Notes: generated by a model not told the origin, from the sequence alone. Counted from the stretch's first letter, positions 1 through 6,516 are shown. The stretch: DNA of 7,041 nucleotides from Gammaproteobacteria bacterium (GCA_013002925.1 JABDLQ010000235.1:1-7041); one strand, 5' to 3'. Numbers and translations are program-made.

Positions 1-24
1 CGGCAGGCCCATCGAAGAACTTGG

Positions 25-558
25 TTAACGATACAGATGAGCGGTGTCATCCGGCTGTTTCGCACGCAGCATTTTGGGCGTGAGCAGGGCTGACAATGAC
101 CCCGACCCGGCAGCAGCCTCTCGCCACTGCTCAATATCGAGTTGGATCTCGGCACAGCCACACGTCGGGAGATTATCCAACTCTGCATCGCCCAGGTCGT
201 TGCACAACTCTGTAAACGCCGGGTTGTGCCCCACAATCATGACCCGATTCAGACGCCGGTCGAGCCACCTCACCACTCTGAGTGCCTCATTGACATCGAA
301 GGTATACAAGCTCTCGTTGACGGACCACTCATCACCCTGCAGTTGCGCTGCTTTGAGCACGCGCTCGATCGTCATCCGCGCCCGCATCGCAGGACTGCAA
401 AACACTGCGTCGACGGAAAAAAAATCCATCGCCTGCAAGGCCTCACCGATGAGTTGGCAATCGCGTTTACCGCGCGGTTTTAGTGGCCTCTCAATGTCCT
501 GCAGGCTGCGATCCTGCCAGCTTGATTTCGCGTGTCGTAGCAAATACAGGGTTTTCAT
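25..558 (-). CDS. sixA: Phosphohistidine phosphatase SixA (histidine phosphatase superfamily)
   Basis: A 177-residue cytoplasmic protein of the histidine phosphatase (phosphoglycerate-mutase-like) superfamily. The N-terminal motif LRHAKSSW places the catalytic RH pair at R8-H9. A conserved arginine region follows at SPAMRARMT (R59/R61), and the second catalytic histidine is H111 in VGHNPAF. E82 in NESLY is a candidate acid residue. In E. coli, SixA removes phosphate from histidine-phosphorylated proteins (ArcB HPt domain, PTS-Ntr NPr); the substrate here is unknown. The length is close to the family norm of about 160-180. I chose the ATG at 558. A TTG at 567 is in frame and would add three residues, but it directly abuts the stem-loop at 568-590, and no strong Shine-Dalgarno serves either start. 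The gene follows dps by 42 bp on the same strand, so co-transcription is plausible. Family identity is secure; the physiological target is not. Confidence 0.93.
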   Translation of the reverse strand: MKTLYLLRHAKSSWQDRSLQDIERPLKPRGKRDCQLIGEALQAMDFFSVDAVFCSPAMRARMTIERVLKAAQLQGDEWSVNESLYTFDVNEALRVVRWLDRRLNRVMIVGHNPAFTELCNDLGDAELDNLPTCGCAEIQLDIEQWREAAAGSGSLSALLTPKMLRAKQPDDTAHLYR

Positions 559-567
559 TGATTTCAA

Positions 568-590
568 CTGCCCATCACAAAGATGGGCAG
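568..590. other. Perfect 9-bp stem-loop between dps and sixA
   Basis: The arms CTGCCCATC (568-576) and GATGGGCAG (582-590) are perfectly complementary around a 5-nt loop. The structure sits 10 nt after the dps stop codon and 9 nt before the sixA ATG on the minus strand. No run of T follows on the minus strand (the next bases are TTGAAATC), so it is not a canonical intrinsic terminator. It could protect the dps mRNA 3' end, cause partial termination, or mask the only purine-rich stretch ahead of sixA (GATGGG). The repeat is seen directly; its function is inferred. Confidence 0.7.
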
Positions 591-600
591 CATACCGGGC

Positions 601-1068
601 CTATTTCAATGAGCGCAACATCCAGGCGGTTTTTTCATGCACACGCATACGGTCCGACACCAACGCTATCGTCGATTCGTCGGCGGCTTCCTGCGATGCT
701 TTCAACACCTCGCGGCACGTCCGGACCACGGTTTCGTGGCTCGTGGTCAGGATGCTGACCATCTCGGCTGCCGACGGGACACCACTGGTTTCGCTGATAT
801 TACTCAGGGAGCTGAATTCTGCGTAGGTGCCGGGTGCGACAACTCCCAGTGTCCTGATCCGCTCTGCGATGTCATCAACCGCAACGGCCAGCTCTGTGTA
901 ATGTTCCTCAAACATCAGATGCAGGTCCCGAAACTGTGGACCGGTCACATTCCAGTGAAAATTATGTGTCTGGAGGTACAAGGTGTAGGAGTCTGCCAGT
1001 AACACCTTGAGACCATCTGCTACTTCCTGTCGATTCGCTTGTGAAATGCCAATGTCGATCGTGCTCAT
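601..1068 (-). CDS. dps: Dps-family DNA-binding miniferritin (DNA starvation/stationary phase protection protein)
   Basis: A 155-residue Dps/ferritin-like four-helix protein. Known family members form dodecamers that oxidise Fe(II) with H2O2 and store iron, and some coat DNA, protecting cells in starvation and peroxide stress. The inter-subunit ferroxidase ligands line up with the family: H38 in FHWNVTG, H50 and E54 in DLHLMFEEHY, and D65 and E69 in DDIAERIRTLG, matching E. coli Dps H51, H63, D67, D78 and E82, with Glu at the D67 position. The N-terminus is short and has few lysines, so DNA binding by an N-terminal tail, as in E. coli Dps, is uncertain. The ATG at 1068 is fixed by a strong AGGAGG 6 nt upstream. 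The gene lies 92 bp after arginase across a very AT-rich stretch that probably holds its promoter, and 42 bp ahead of sixA. Confidence 0.95.
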   Translation of the reverse strand: MSTIDIGISQANRQEVADGLKVLLADSYTLYLQTHNFHWNVTGPQFRDLHLMFEEHYTELAVAVDDIAERIRTLGVVAPGTYAEFSSLSNISETSGVPSAAEMVSILTTSHETVVRTCREVLKASQEAADESTIALVSDRMRVHEKTAWMLRSLK

Positions 1069-1072
1069 AAAA

Positions 1073-1080
1073 TCCTCCTG
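1073..1080 (-). promoter_or_regulatory. Strong Shine-Dalgarno of dps
   Basis: On the minus strand the sequence CAGGAGG precedes the dps ATG at near-ideal spacing (CAGGAGGATTTT-ATG). It fixes the dps start and suggests high translation, as expected for an abundant miniferritin. No other start in the window has as good a site. Confidence 0.85.
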
Positions 1081-1166
1081 TTTAATTTCAGCCGTAGAAT
1101 ACCGTTATTCCAATGATAACTCTAATTGATTGTTATTACTTATATGATAGGAATAATAGATTATAA
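1081..1166 (-). promoter_or_regulatory. AT-rich putative promoter region of dps
   Basis: Positions 1081-1160 are only about 26% G+C (21 of 80 by hand count), far below the flanking genes. On the minus strand there is a perfect TATAAT at 1165-1160, which overlaps the arginase stop codon, and a second -10-like TATCAT at 1118-1113. The latter would give a leader of roughly 38 nt. Neither has a good TTGACA at 17 bp, which is typical of activator- or stress-dependent promoters. dps genes are often controlled by OxyR, Fur or stationary-phase sigma factor; I looked for an OxyR-type ATAG/CTAT pattern and did not find a convincing one. Confidence 0.4.
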
Positions 1167-2078
1167 GATGCTACGGCCAAAAGCGCTTTGAATCAGGGTG
1201 ACCGTGCGTTCTGCCGAAACATTGGCCTGGTCAAGGAACGGGTTCAGTTCGGCGACCTCCATGGACGTCATCAGGTGAGTATCCGCGCAGTTTTCGAGCA
1301 ATTGATGGGCCTCGCGAAAACTCACACCACCCGGAACCAGGGTGCCGGACCCGGGCATGACAGATGGATCGCACCCGTCCACATCAAAACTGATATGAAA
1401 GCCAACCGTACCGGTATTGACGACCTTCAGCACCTCCCTGATCACCTGCGTCATCCCAAACTCATCGATGTCCCGCATGGTAAAGGTCGCCACCCCGGAA
1501 TCATTAATAATTCTGCGCTCGTGATCATCAATATCGCGAATTCCGATTAAGGCCACATTCTCCGGCTTGATAGCAGGGCGCACCCCCAGGATATTGGACA
1601 GATCGTCATCACCGTGGCCGAGCAAATGCGCCAGGGGCATGCCATGGATATTGCCGCTTGGTGAAGTGGTCGGAATGTTCATGTCACCATGGGCATCAAA
1701 CCAGATCAGGCCGATATTTTCGCCCTGCTCCTTGTAATACGATGAAACCCCTGCAACGGTTCCCATCGCGATCGAGTGATCGCCACCGATCACCAACGGT
1801 ATCCGTCCTTCCGTCAACGTCTTGTAAGTGGTTTGAGCAAGCCTTGTGCACACGTCCAGAATTTCGGACTTGAAGCGAGCTGAGTCATTCTTCGCAACAC
1901 GCGTTTCCATGGCCGGGACCGAGATATCACTTTCCATCGAGACTTCGTAGCCCATTTTGCGCAATCCTTTTCCCAGACCGGCAATCCGCAACGCAGAGGG
2001 CCCCGCATCGGTACCACGGCGCGAGGCGCCCAAATCCAGCGGCACACCAATTATCTGTATCGGTCGATTTCTTGTCAT
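1161..2078 (-). CDS. rocF: Arginase (ureohydrolase family, RocF-type)
   Basis: A 305-residue arginase that hydrolyses L-arginine to L-ornithine and urea, a cytosolic two-manganese enzyme. All metal ligands are visible: H101 in GGDHS, D128, H130 and D132 in DAHGD, and D232 and D234 in FDVDGCDP. The active-site general-base histidine is H145 in SGNIHGMPL, and the substrate-binding glutamate is E277 in AELNP. The N-terminal PLDLGASRRGTDAGPSALR and the SPSGNIHGMPLAH loop favour true arginase over agmatinase. Length is normal for the family. I chose the ATG at 2078 over an in-frame TTG at 2105. The ATG has GGAAAGGCGGA upstream, and the TTG would overlap the -10 of a plausible promoter. It is divergent from the small gene at 2238. 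No urease or ornithine-using gene is in view, so the pathway role (nitrogen use or polyamine supply) cannot be assigned. Confidence 0.94.
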   Translation of the reverse strand: MTRNRPIQIIGVPLDLGASRRGTDAGPSALRIAGLGKGLRKMGYEVSMESDISVPAMETRVAKNDSARFKSEILDVCTRLAQTTYKTLTEGRIPLVIGGDHSIAMGTVAGVSSYYKEQGENIGLIWFDAHGDMNIPTTSPSGNIHGMPLAHLLGHGDDDLSNILGVRPAIKPENVALIGIRDIDDHERRIINDSGVATFTMRDIDEFGMTQVIREVLKVVNTGTVGFHISFDVDGCDPSVMPGSGTLVPGGVSFREAHQLLENCADTHLMTSMEVAELNPFLDQANVSAERTVTLIQSAFGRSIL

Positions 2079-2097
2079 AGTTAGTCCGCCTTTCCTA

Positions 2098-2133
2098 AAA
2101 ATCAATGGTAGGCCGCTGACAAAAACGGCGCAA
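2098..2133 (-). promoter_or_regulatory. Candidate sigma-70 promoter of arginase
   Basis: On the minus strand TTGCGC (2133-2128) and TACCAT (2110-2105) are separated by exactly 17 bp. Transcription would begin near 2098 and leave a leader of about 20 nt that still contains the ribosome binding site of the ATG at 2078. Match quality is moderate (3/6 and 4/6 to consensus), so this is a candidate only. Confidence 0.35.
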
Positions 2134-2206
2134 GGAGTCCCCGCTCGAGTGCAACCCGGATCTGAAACCCGCCGGCTTGCCCGCCGCCCACCTTTGGCGC
2201 AAAATC

Positions 2207-2212
2207 TATAGT
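2207..2212 (+). promoter_or_regulatory. Possible -10 element for the small exported protein
   Basis: TATAGT lies 25 bp before the ATG at 2238 in an A-rich context (AAAATCTATAGT). No good -35 is found at 16-18 bp; the nearest TTGCCC is 24 bp upstream, which is too far. This is suggestive only. Confidence 0.25.
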
Positions 2213-2237
2213 CGGAAACTTGCTCTGGAGCGGCTTT

Positions 2238-2462
2238 ATGAAACGCCTGATTGTACTCCTGTCGGTGGCTATGTCTGTGAACTGTTCACCATCTGGCGAT
2301 GATGCAAACAGCCCGGCAGCGCAGACCCCCGCAAAAAACGATGAACATGTCTGGCAAGAGCAAACGGATGCATTGCAAAAAGCCCGGGATGCCGAAAAAC
2401 TGCTGGAAGACACGCAGCTCCAGCGCAAGCAACAAATAGACGATGCGATACCGCCGCGTTAG
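2238..2462 (+). CDS. Small exported protein, possible lipoprotein, of unknown function
   Basis: A 74-residue protein. The N-terminus MKRLIVLLSVAMSVNC is a typical short signal peptide: two basic residues, then a hydrophobic core ending at C16. This suggests a lipoprotein, but the residues before the cysteine are S-V-N, and Asn at -1 is outside the usual [GAS] of a lipobox, so lipidation is uncertain. The mature part opens with a Ser/Pro/Ala/Asp linker (about 17-33). A hydrophilic, probably helical or coiled-coil stretch (about 36-70, HVWQEQTDALQKARDAEKLL onward) follows, ending in IPPR. I chose the ATG at 2238, preceded by GGAG at 7-nt spacing, over an in-frame TTG at 2220. It is divergent from arginase (159 bp between the starts). 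Similar tiny exported proteins with a VW-x-x-Q-x-x-AL-x-KA pattern are familiar to me from gammaproteobacteria, but I know of no function. Confidence 0.75.
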   Translation: MKRLIVLLSVAMSVNCSPSGDDANSPAAQTPAKNDEHVWQEQTDALQKARDAEKLLEDTQLQRKQQIDDAIPPR

Positions 2463-2516
2463 GTAGACATGCAATGGATTTACTTGCTCTGCACATAGCG
2501 CCATCTCAACACTCCT

Positions 2517-2534
2517 GCGGTCAGAAAAAACCGC
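2517..2534. repeat. Small inverted repeat downstream of the small exported protein
   Basis: GCGGT (2517-2521) and ACCGC (2530-2534) flank an 8-nt A-rich loop, about 55 bp after the stop at 2462. There is no T run on the + strand side, so this is at best a weak transcript 3' structure. The rest of the 215-bp gap (2463-2677) shows no gene apart from a doubtful short ORF at 2623-2685. Confidence 0.3.
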
Positions 2535-2677
2535 GTGTTGGCAATAGCAGCATCATCACCAGACAAAAAGAACTAACGGGAGTGTAGAGTAAACAGCGAC
2601 GCATCAACAGGCGACTTCGAGGATGAGTAAAACTATGCAAAAGACAAACTCTATGCACACCAGTGCCGGGGCTCTTT

Positions 2678-3601
2678 ATGGCTAAATTGAAGCTTGGCAT
2701 TGCTCTTGGAAGCGGTGCCGCCCGTGGCTGGGCACATATCGGTGTACTTCGTGAACTGGCTGAACACGGGATTTATCCTGACTATGTTGCTGGTGCATCA
2801 ATGGGATCACTGGTCGGTGCCGCCTACGCATCGGAGCAACTGGATACGCTTGAGGATTGGGTCAGGCAATTGGGCCGGCTGGACGTAATCCGCCTGCTGG
2901 ATGCCAGTTTTCGCGGTGGCGGTGTCATCGCCGGCAGTCGTGTGATGGATGCAGTCGGTGATCAATTGCGTGATTTTCCGATCGAAAAAATGGAGCGCAG
3001 TTTTGCCGCGGTTGCCACGGAGCTTGAATCCGGTCGTGAGGTGTGGCTTCGCGAAGGGTCGATGCTATCGGCCGTGCGTGCATCATGCGGCCTTCCGGGA
3101 TTGTTTGCACCGACCAAGTATCAGGGCCGCTGGCTGATCGACGGCGGTGTCGTAAACCCGGTGCCAGTGTCGTTGTGTAATGCAATGGGTGCCGATGTCG
3201 TTATTGCGGTTAATCTTAATGCGTTTCTGGTGTCTCGCAAAAGACAACAAAAACATGAAAAATTGCTCGACAAACACACAGCCGAGGAAGACCAAAGCAC
3301 CATCGATCGCTTGTCCAACATGGTTGGTTCAGTATTCTCTGGCATGCTTGGCAAGAATTCCGAGCAGCCCGGCATACTGGATGTGGTGAGTGCGTCGATC
3401 AATATCATGCAAGAGCGCATTACCCGAAGTCGCATGGCGGGCGAACCACCGCGCATCGAAATACGTCCACGGCTGCCGGACATCGAACTGATGGATTTCC
3501 ACCGCGCTGATACGATTATCGACTGCGGTGCCCAGGCCGTTCGCAAAGTCGCGAAAGAACTCGAGGAACTGACTGAACTGCTGGAACACCGACAATCCTG
3601 A
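2678..3601 (+). CDS. Patatin-like phospholipase / serine hydrolase (RssA type)
   Basis: A 307-residue patatin-domain protein of the RssA/NTE group, which uses a Ser-Asp dyad to hydrolyse acyl esters such as phospholipids. The N-terminal glycine-rich oxyanion loop is G11-S-G-A-A-R-G17. The nucleophile elbow is GASMG with S41. The catalytic aspartate is D155 in the DGG motif, followed by VVNPVPV. The patatin fold covers about residues 5-190. Beyond it lie a charged insert (about 187-212), a middle segment and a Glu/Leu-rich helical C-terminus (about 284-303) with RIEIRPRLPDIELMDF before it, as in bacterial RssA-like proteins. No signal peptide is visible, so it should be cytosolic. I chose the ATG at 2678, with GGGG 6 nt upstream, over a GTG at 2663 that would add five residues and lacks a ribosome site. 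The natural substrate is unknown. It is followed by the large secreted-protein gene after 178 bp. Confidence 0.92.
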   Translation: MAKLKLGIALGSGAARGWAHIGVLRELAEHGIYPDYVAGASMGSLVGAAYASEQLDTLEDWVRQLGRLDVIRLLDASFRGGGVIAGSRVMDAVGDQLRDFPIEKMERSFAAVATELESGREVWLREGSMLSAVRASCGLPGLFAPTKYQGRWLIDGGVVNPVPVSLCNAMGADVVIAVNLNAFLVSRKRQQKHEKLLDKHTAEEDQSTIDRLSNMVGSVFSGMLGKNSEQPGILDVVSASINIMQERITRSRMAGEPPRIEIRPRLPDIELMDFHRADTIIDCGAQAVRKVAKELEELTELLEHRQS

Positions 3602-3608
3602 TTTTCCA

Positions 3609-3632
3609 GATCGCGCAGCTGATCAGTTTTTT
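3609..3632 (+). terminator. Weak terminator-like structure after the patatin gene
   Basis: Eight bases past the patatin stop, GATC (3609-3612) can pair with GATC (3621-3624) around an 8-nt loop, followed by AG and six T residues (3627-3632). The self-complementary CTGATCAG (3619-3626) lies directly before the T run. The T run is good but the stem is short, so terminator activity is doubtful. Confidence 0.25.
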
Positions 3633-3701
3633 GTCAGCGGGTTTGAGTGACACGCCGCAATAAATACCCGTACCGGTCACTGCCGGACACCGGGACGAGC
3701 T

Positions 3702-3707
3702 TATTAT
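3702..3707 (+). promoter_or_regulatory. Possible -10 element of the large secreted-protein gene
   Basis: TATTAT matches the -10 consensus at five of six positions. A poor -35 (CTGCCG, 3680-3685) lies at 16-bp spacing. Transcription would start near 3714, leaving a leader of about 66 nt that includes the hairpin at 3730-3745. Candidate only. Confidence 0.25.
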
Positions 3708-3729
3708 CCTGGCTGGATTTTCCACTCTG

Positions 3730-3745
3730 TGACGGGCTACCGTCA
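3730..3745 (+). other. Short hairpin in the presumed leader of the large secreted-protein gene
   Basis: TGACGG (3730-3735) and CCGTCA (3740-3745) form a perfect 6-bp stem with a GCTA loop, about 35 nt before the GTG start. It could be an RNA stem-loop or a protein-binding palindrome. It has no T run, and no known riboswitch pattern is recognised around it. Confidence 0.35.
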
Positions 3746-3779
3746 TTCCAGACCAGGCGTGAGGATACAATAGGCGGTT

Positions 3780-6389
3780 GTGATCAAGTTCATTATTAAA
3801 TTACTGGTTTTGCTGACCGCGCTGCACCCATTGACAAGTGGTGCAGTCACGTTGACGCGGCAAATCGCCATCGACAATGACGATGCCGAAGAGCGTCAGT
3901 CAAACGGCTCCGTCAATCGGGGGGATAACGATCTGGAGCTGGGCTACGATGGTAATCTCCAGCAAATTGTCGGTTTGCGTTTTCAAAACCTGACCATTCC
4001 AGGCGGCGCAACCATCACCAACGCCTTTATCCAGTTTACCGTTGAAGGCACGGACAGTAACGCGACCAATCTGGTTTTAAGCGGCGATGACGCTGACAAT
4101 TCGGGGGCGATCGCCAACGTCAACTTTGATATCTCAGGGCGCACACGTACCACCGCGTCGGTAAACTGGAACAATGTTCCCGCATGGAACTCTGTGGGTG
4201 CGGCTGGCGTCGATCAACGCACTCCTGACCTCACCAGCATTGTGCAGGAAATTATCGCACGTCCGGGATGGTCGTCAGGTAACGCGATGACAATCATTAT
4301 CGACGCGGGTGCCGGCTGCAACTCCTCGAGTTGCCGACGCCAGGCTGAGTCGCGTGATGGCAGTGCCGGCGATGCGGCAGAACTGGTGATTGAGTACACG
4401 ACGCTGGTCCCCGGCACAGCGGATCTGGCCCTGAGTAAAAGCGACTCGGCCGACCCGGCAGACAACAACTCCATCATCACCTACACGCTGGACATCAGTA
4501 ATGCCGGCCCGGAGGCGGCCAACAACGTGCTGGTATCCGATCCACTGCCGGCAGGAATGACCTTTGTTTCTGCCAACGCAACCCAGGGATCCTGTACTTT
4601 TGCAGCCGGTACTGTCGATTGTAACCTCGGTACATTGCTGGCGACGGACAGTGCCGTGGTTTACATCGTCGCCCGGGTACCGGCTACCAGCGGTACCCTA
4701 TCAAACACGGCCAGTGTCAGCAGTGATGAACCGGATGCCAACATGAGCAATAACTCGGCAACCGAAACTACCGACGTGACGCCACTTAACAGTGATCAGC
4801 TTTGTTACCTGGTAGCGGATGCCGGAGGTGGCAACGGCGGCAACGATTTGCTCACTACCTCAGATTCGGCAGACACCAGCAACGAAATGAGCATCGGGAC
4901 CGGCACCGGCACGTTTAATATCGAAGCGATTGCCTGGCGCGCAGATACCGGCGTACTGTACGGCGCTGATGCAGGCCAACTGGGTATTATCAGCACCACC
5001 ACCGGGGTGTTTACCGCGCGACCACAGTCTTTTGGGACGGGTAGCGGTGCAGCAGGAAATATAACCTTTTCAGATGTCGATGGTCTGGCGTGGGATGGCA
5101 CGACGGGAATGCTGTTTGGCTCTCACACCAGGGCCGGGAGCGACCTGTTGTTTGTCATTGATCCTGTCACCGGTGCACACGTACCCGATGCCTTTGGCGC
5201 AGGGATTGACTATGTGGTGATACAGCAAGTATCTGGTAATGACATTACCGATGATATTACCGTCGACATTACCACGGGCACCATGTACGCCTCGGTCAAC
5301 TCCGGAGGCGTTACTGATCGATTGATCATTATCGACAAGACCACCGGTGCTACCACCGATATTGCGGCGATGACGGTACCCGATATCGAGGGCCTCGGCA
5401 CGGATGAGTTCGGGCAACTGTGGGGCGTCAGCGGCACCCAGAACCGTTTGTATGAAATCGACAAGAATACCGGTATTGGCTCAAACGGCAGACCACTGTC
5501 ACAGGGTACCGATTATGAATCGGTAGACTGCTACTCGACATCGCCTACGCTCGTTGCTGACATCGCCATGTTAAAAACCGTCAGCGATGCCATGCCTCCA
5601 CCCGGAGGGAATATTGACTACACGATTACCGCAACAAATAACGGTACCGGCAATGCAACCATTTTGCAGGTGCAGGACTCCCTGCCTGGCGGCGTGACAT
5701 TTGTTTCTGCAACGCCCAGCACCGGCACGTATGACGCGGCAACCGGCGTGTGGTACATCGGCAACCTGAACGATGGTGCCTCTGCCACATTAATCCTCAA
5801 TGTCAACGTAGACAGTGGTACGGGCAACAGCACCATTACCAACACGGCAAGCGTGTTATCACTATCGCAAAGTGATCCTGTCTCAGGCAACGATACCGCC
5901 AGCGTTGACATCACGCCAGCAGGACCGATGATCGTTAGCACCAAATCAACCATCACTTTATCCGACCCGTTCTCCGGCGTGAGCAACCCCAAGGCGATTC
6001 CCGGGGCTGTCATTGAATACAGGATTACGGTACAAAATACCGGATCGGGCGGCACCGATCCGGACTCGGTGATTATTGGCGATGTGATTCCGGCAAACAA
6101 TGCTTTGCTGGTGACAGATTTCGACGGCACAAATCCCGGACCTGTTGCGTTTATCGACGGCACCCCGGCCAGCGGTCTTAGCTATAATTTTATTGCGCTG
6201 GGCGATGTCACCGACAGCATCAGTTTTTCGAATGACAATGGTGCGTCGTACACTTATGTTCCCGCCGATTCCGGCGACGGCACAGACCCTGCGGTGACCG
6301 ATATACGCATACAGTTTACCGGCGCTTTGCTGGGCGACACAGGTGCGGGGCGCACATTTGATATTCGCTTCAAAACGGTATTGCAGTAA
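3780..6389 (+). CDS. Secreted multidomain protein: DNRLRE-like domain, DUF11 repeats and propeller-like segment
   Basis: An 869-residue exported protein. Residues 1-22 are a clear signal peptide (lysines, hydrophobic core, ending LTSGA). Residues about 23-207 resemble the DNRLRE/jelly-roll domain (ASVNWNNVPAW, then the TSIVQEII and GNAMTIII strands). Residues about 213-333 are a DUF11 Ig-like repeat (LPAGMTFVSA, LSNTASVSS). Residues about 341-585 hold four propeller-like blades (about 381-412, 432-468, 489-527, 535-567), each with an I/V-D-G/x-L/I start, a TG-x-[LM]-[YF] turn and a final I-D-x-x-TG. Residues about 593-711 are a second DUF11 repeat (LPGGVTFVSA), and about 716-869 a DUF11-like end (NPKAIPGAVIEYRITVQNTG). 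The six cysteines fall in three plausible pairs: C180/C185, C272/C281, and C342/C584 bracketing the propeller. No LPXTG, GlyGly-CTERM or autotransporter barrel is seen, so release or periplasmic location is likely. The start is GTG, the only start before an in-frame TAG at 3771. The exact function is unknown; an adhesive or structural surface role is inferred. Confidence 0.88.
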   Translation: MIKFIIKLLVLLTALHPLTSGAVTLTRQIAIDNDDAEERQSNGSVNRGDNDLELGYDGNLQQIVGLRFQNLTIPGGATITNAFIQFTVEGTDSNATNLVLSGDDADNSGAIANVNFDISGRTRTTASVNWNNVPAWNSVGAAGVDQRTPDLTSIVQEIIARPGWSSGNAMTIIIDAGAGCNSSSCRRQAESRDGSAGDAAELVIEYTTLVPGTADLALSKSDSADPADNNSIITYTLDISNAGPEAANNVLVSDPLPAGMTFVSANATQGSCTFAAGTVDCNLGTLLATDSAVVYIVARVPATSGTLSNTASVSSDEPDANMSNNSATETTDVTPLNSDQLCYLVADAGGGNGGNDLLTTSDSADTSNEMSIGTGTGTFNIEAIAWRADTGVLYGADAGQLGIISTTTGVFTARPQSFGTGSGAAGNITFSDVDGLAWDGTTGMLFGSHTRAGSDLLFVIDPVTGAHVPDAFGAGIDYVVIQQVSGNDITDDITVDITTGTMYASVNSGGVTDRLIIIDKTTGATTDIAAMTVPDIEGLGTDEFGQLWGVSGTQNRLYEIDKNTGIGSNGRPLSQGTDYESVDCYSTSPTLVADIAMLKTVSDAMPPPGGNIDYTITATNNGTGNATILQVQDSLPGGVTFVSATPSTGTYDAATGVWYIGNLNDGASATLILNVNVDSGTGNSTITNTASVLSLSQSDPVSGNDTASVDITPAGPMIVSTKSTITLSDPFSGVSNPKAIPGAVIEYRITVQNTGSGGTDPDSVIIGDVIPANNALLVTDFDGTNPGPVAFIDGTPASGLSYNFIALGDVTDSISFSNDNGASYTYVPADSGDGTDPAVTDIRIQFTGALLGDTGAGRTFDIRFKTVLQ

Positions 6390-6430
6390 GCTCGTCAGAC
6401 CTCCCGCAGAAAATTGAAGCGCACCGTTTT
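6372..6430. repeat. Inverted repeat spanning the end of the large gene
   Basis: AAAACGGT (6372-6379, inside the last codons) and ACCGTTTT (6423-6430) are perfect complements 43 nt apart. The long loop makes a stable hairpin doubtful, but the T-rich right arm could act as a weak 3' end signal for the + strand transcript. Confidence 0.25.
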
Positions 6431-6516
6431 AGCCGGCGCAAACACCAGTTTTATGTCAGGGGCTGAAAGACGTTCGCCATGATGTGACGCCAGTAGAATT
6501 CGCGCTACGCATCAAG

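Noticed and set aside
44..826. 260-codon open frame on the + strand across sixA and dps
   Set aside because: It is antisense to two well-supported genes with intact catalytic motifs, and its translation is Ser/Arg/Cys-rich low-quality sequence with no recognisable domain.
1100..1160. OxyR operator ahead of dps
   Set aside because: CTAT/ATAG-like tetramers are present in the AT-rich island, but they do not fall at the regular 11-bp phasing expected of the OxyR consensus, so I do not claim a site.
2102..2428. 108-codon minus-strand frame upstream of arginase
   Set aside because: It is antisense to the small exported-protein gene, is rich in Cys and Ser, and has no ribosome site or domain; the + strand gene has a signal peptide and Shine-Dalgarno.
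2663..2677. Upstream GTG start for the patatin gene
   Set aside because: It would add only MPGLF before the conserved start, has no purine-rich sequence ahead of it, and the ATG at 2678 fits the family N-terminus.
4800..5520. Tandem DNA repeat array in the propeller-like segment
   Set aside because: The repetition is at protein-motif level only; the nucleotide sequence of the blades has diverged and shows no tandem DNA repeats or CRISPR-like spacing.
5618..6163. 181-codon minus-strand frame inside the large secreted-protein gene
   Set aside because: It is a mirror of the DUF11 coding frame; the translation is a Val/Pro/Ser-rich shadow without motifs, and the + strand frame is clearly the real one.
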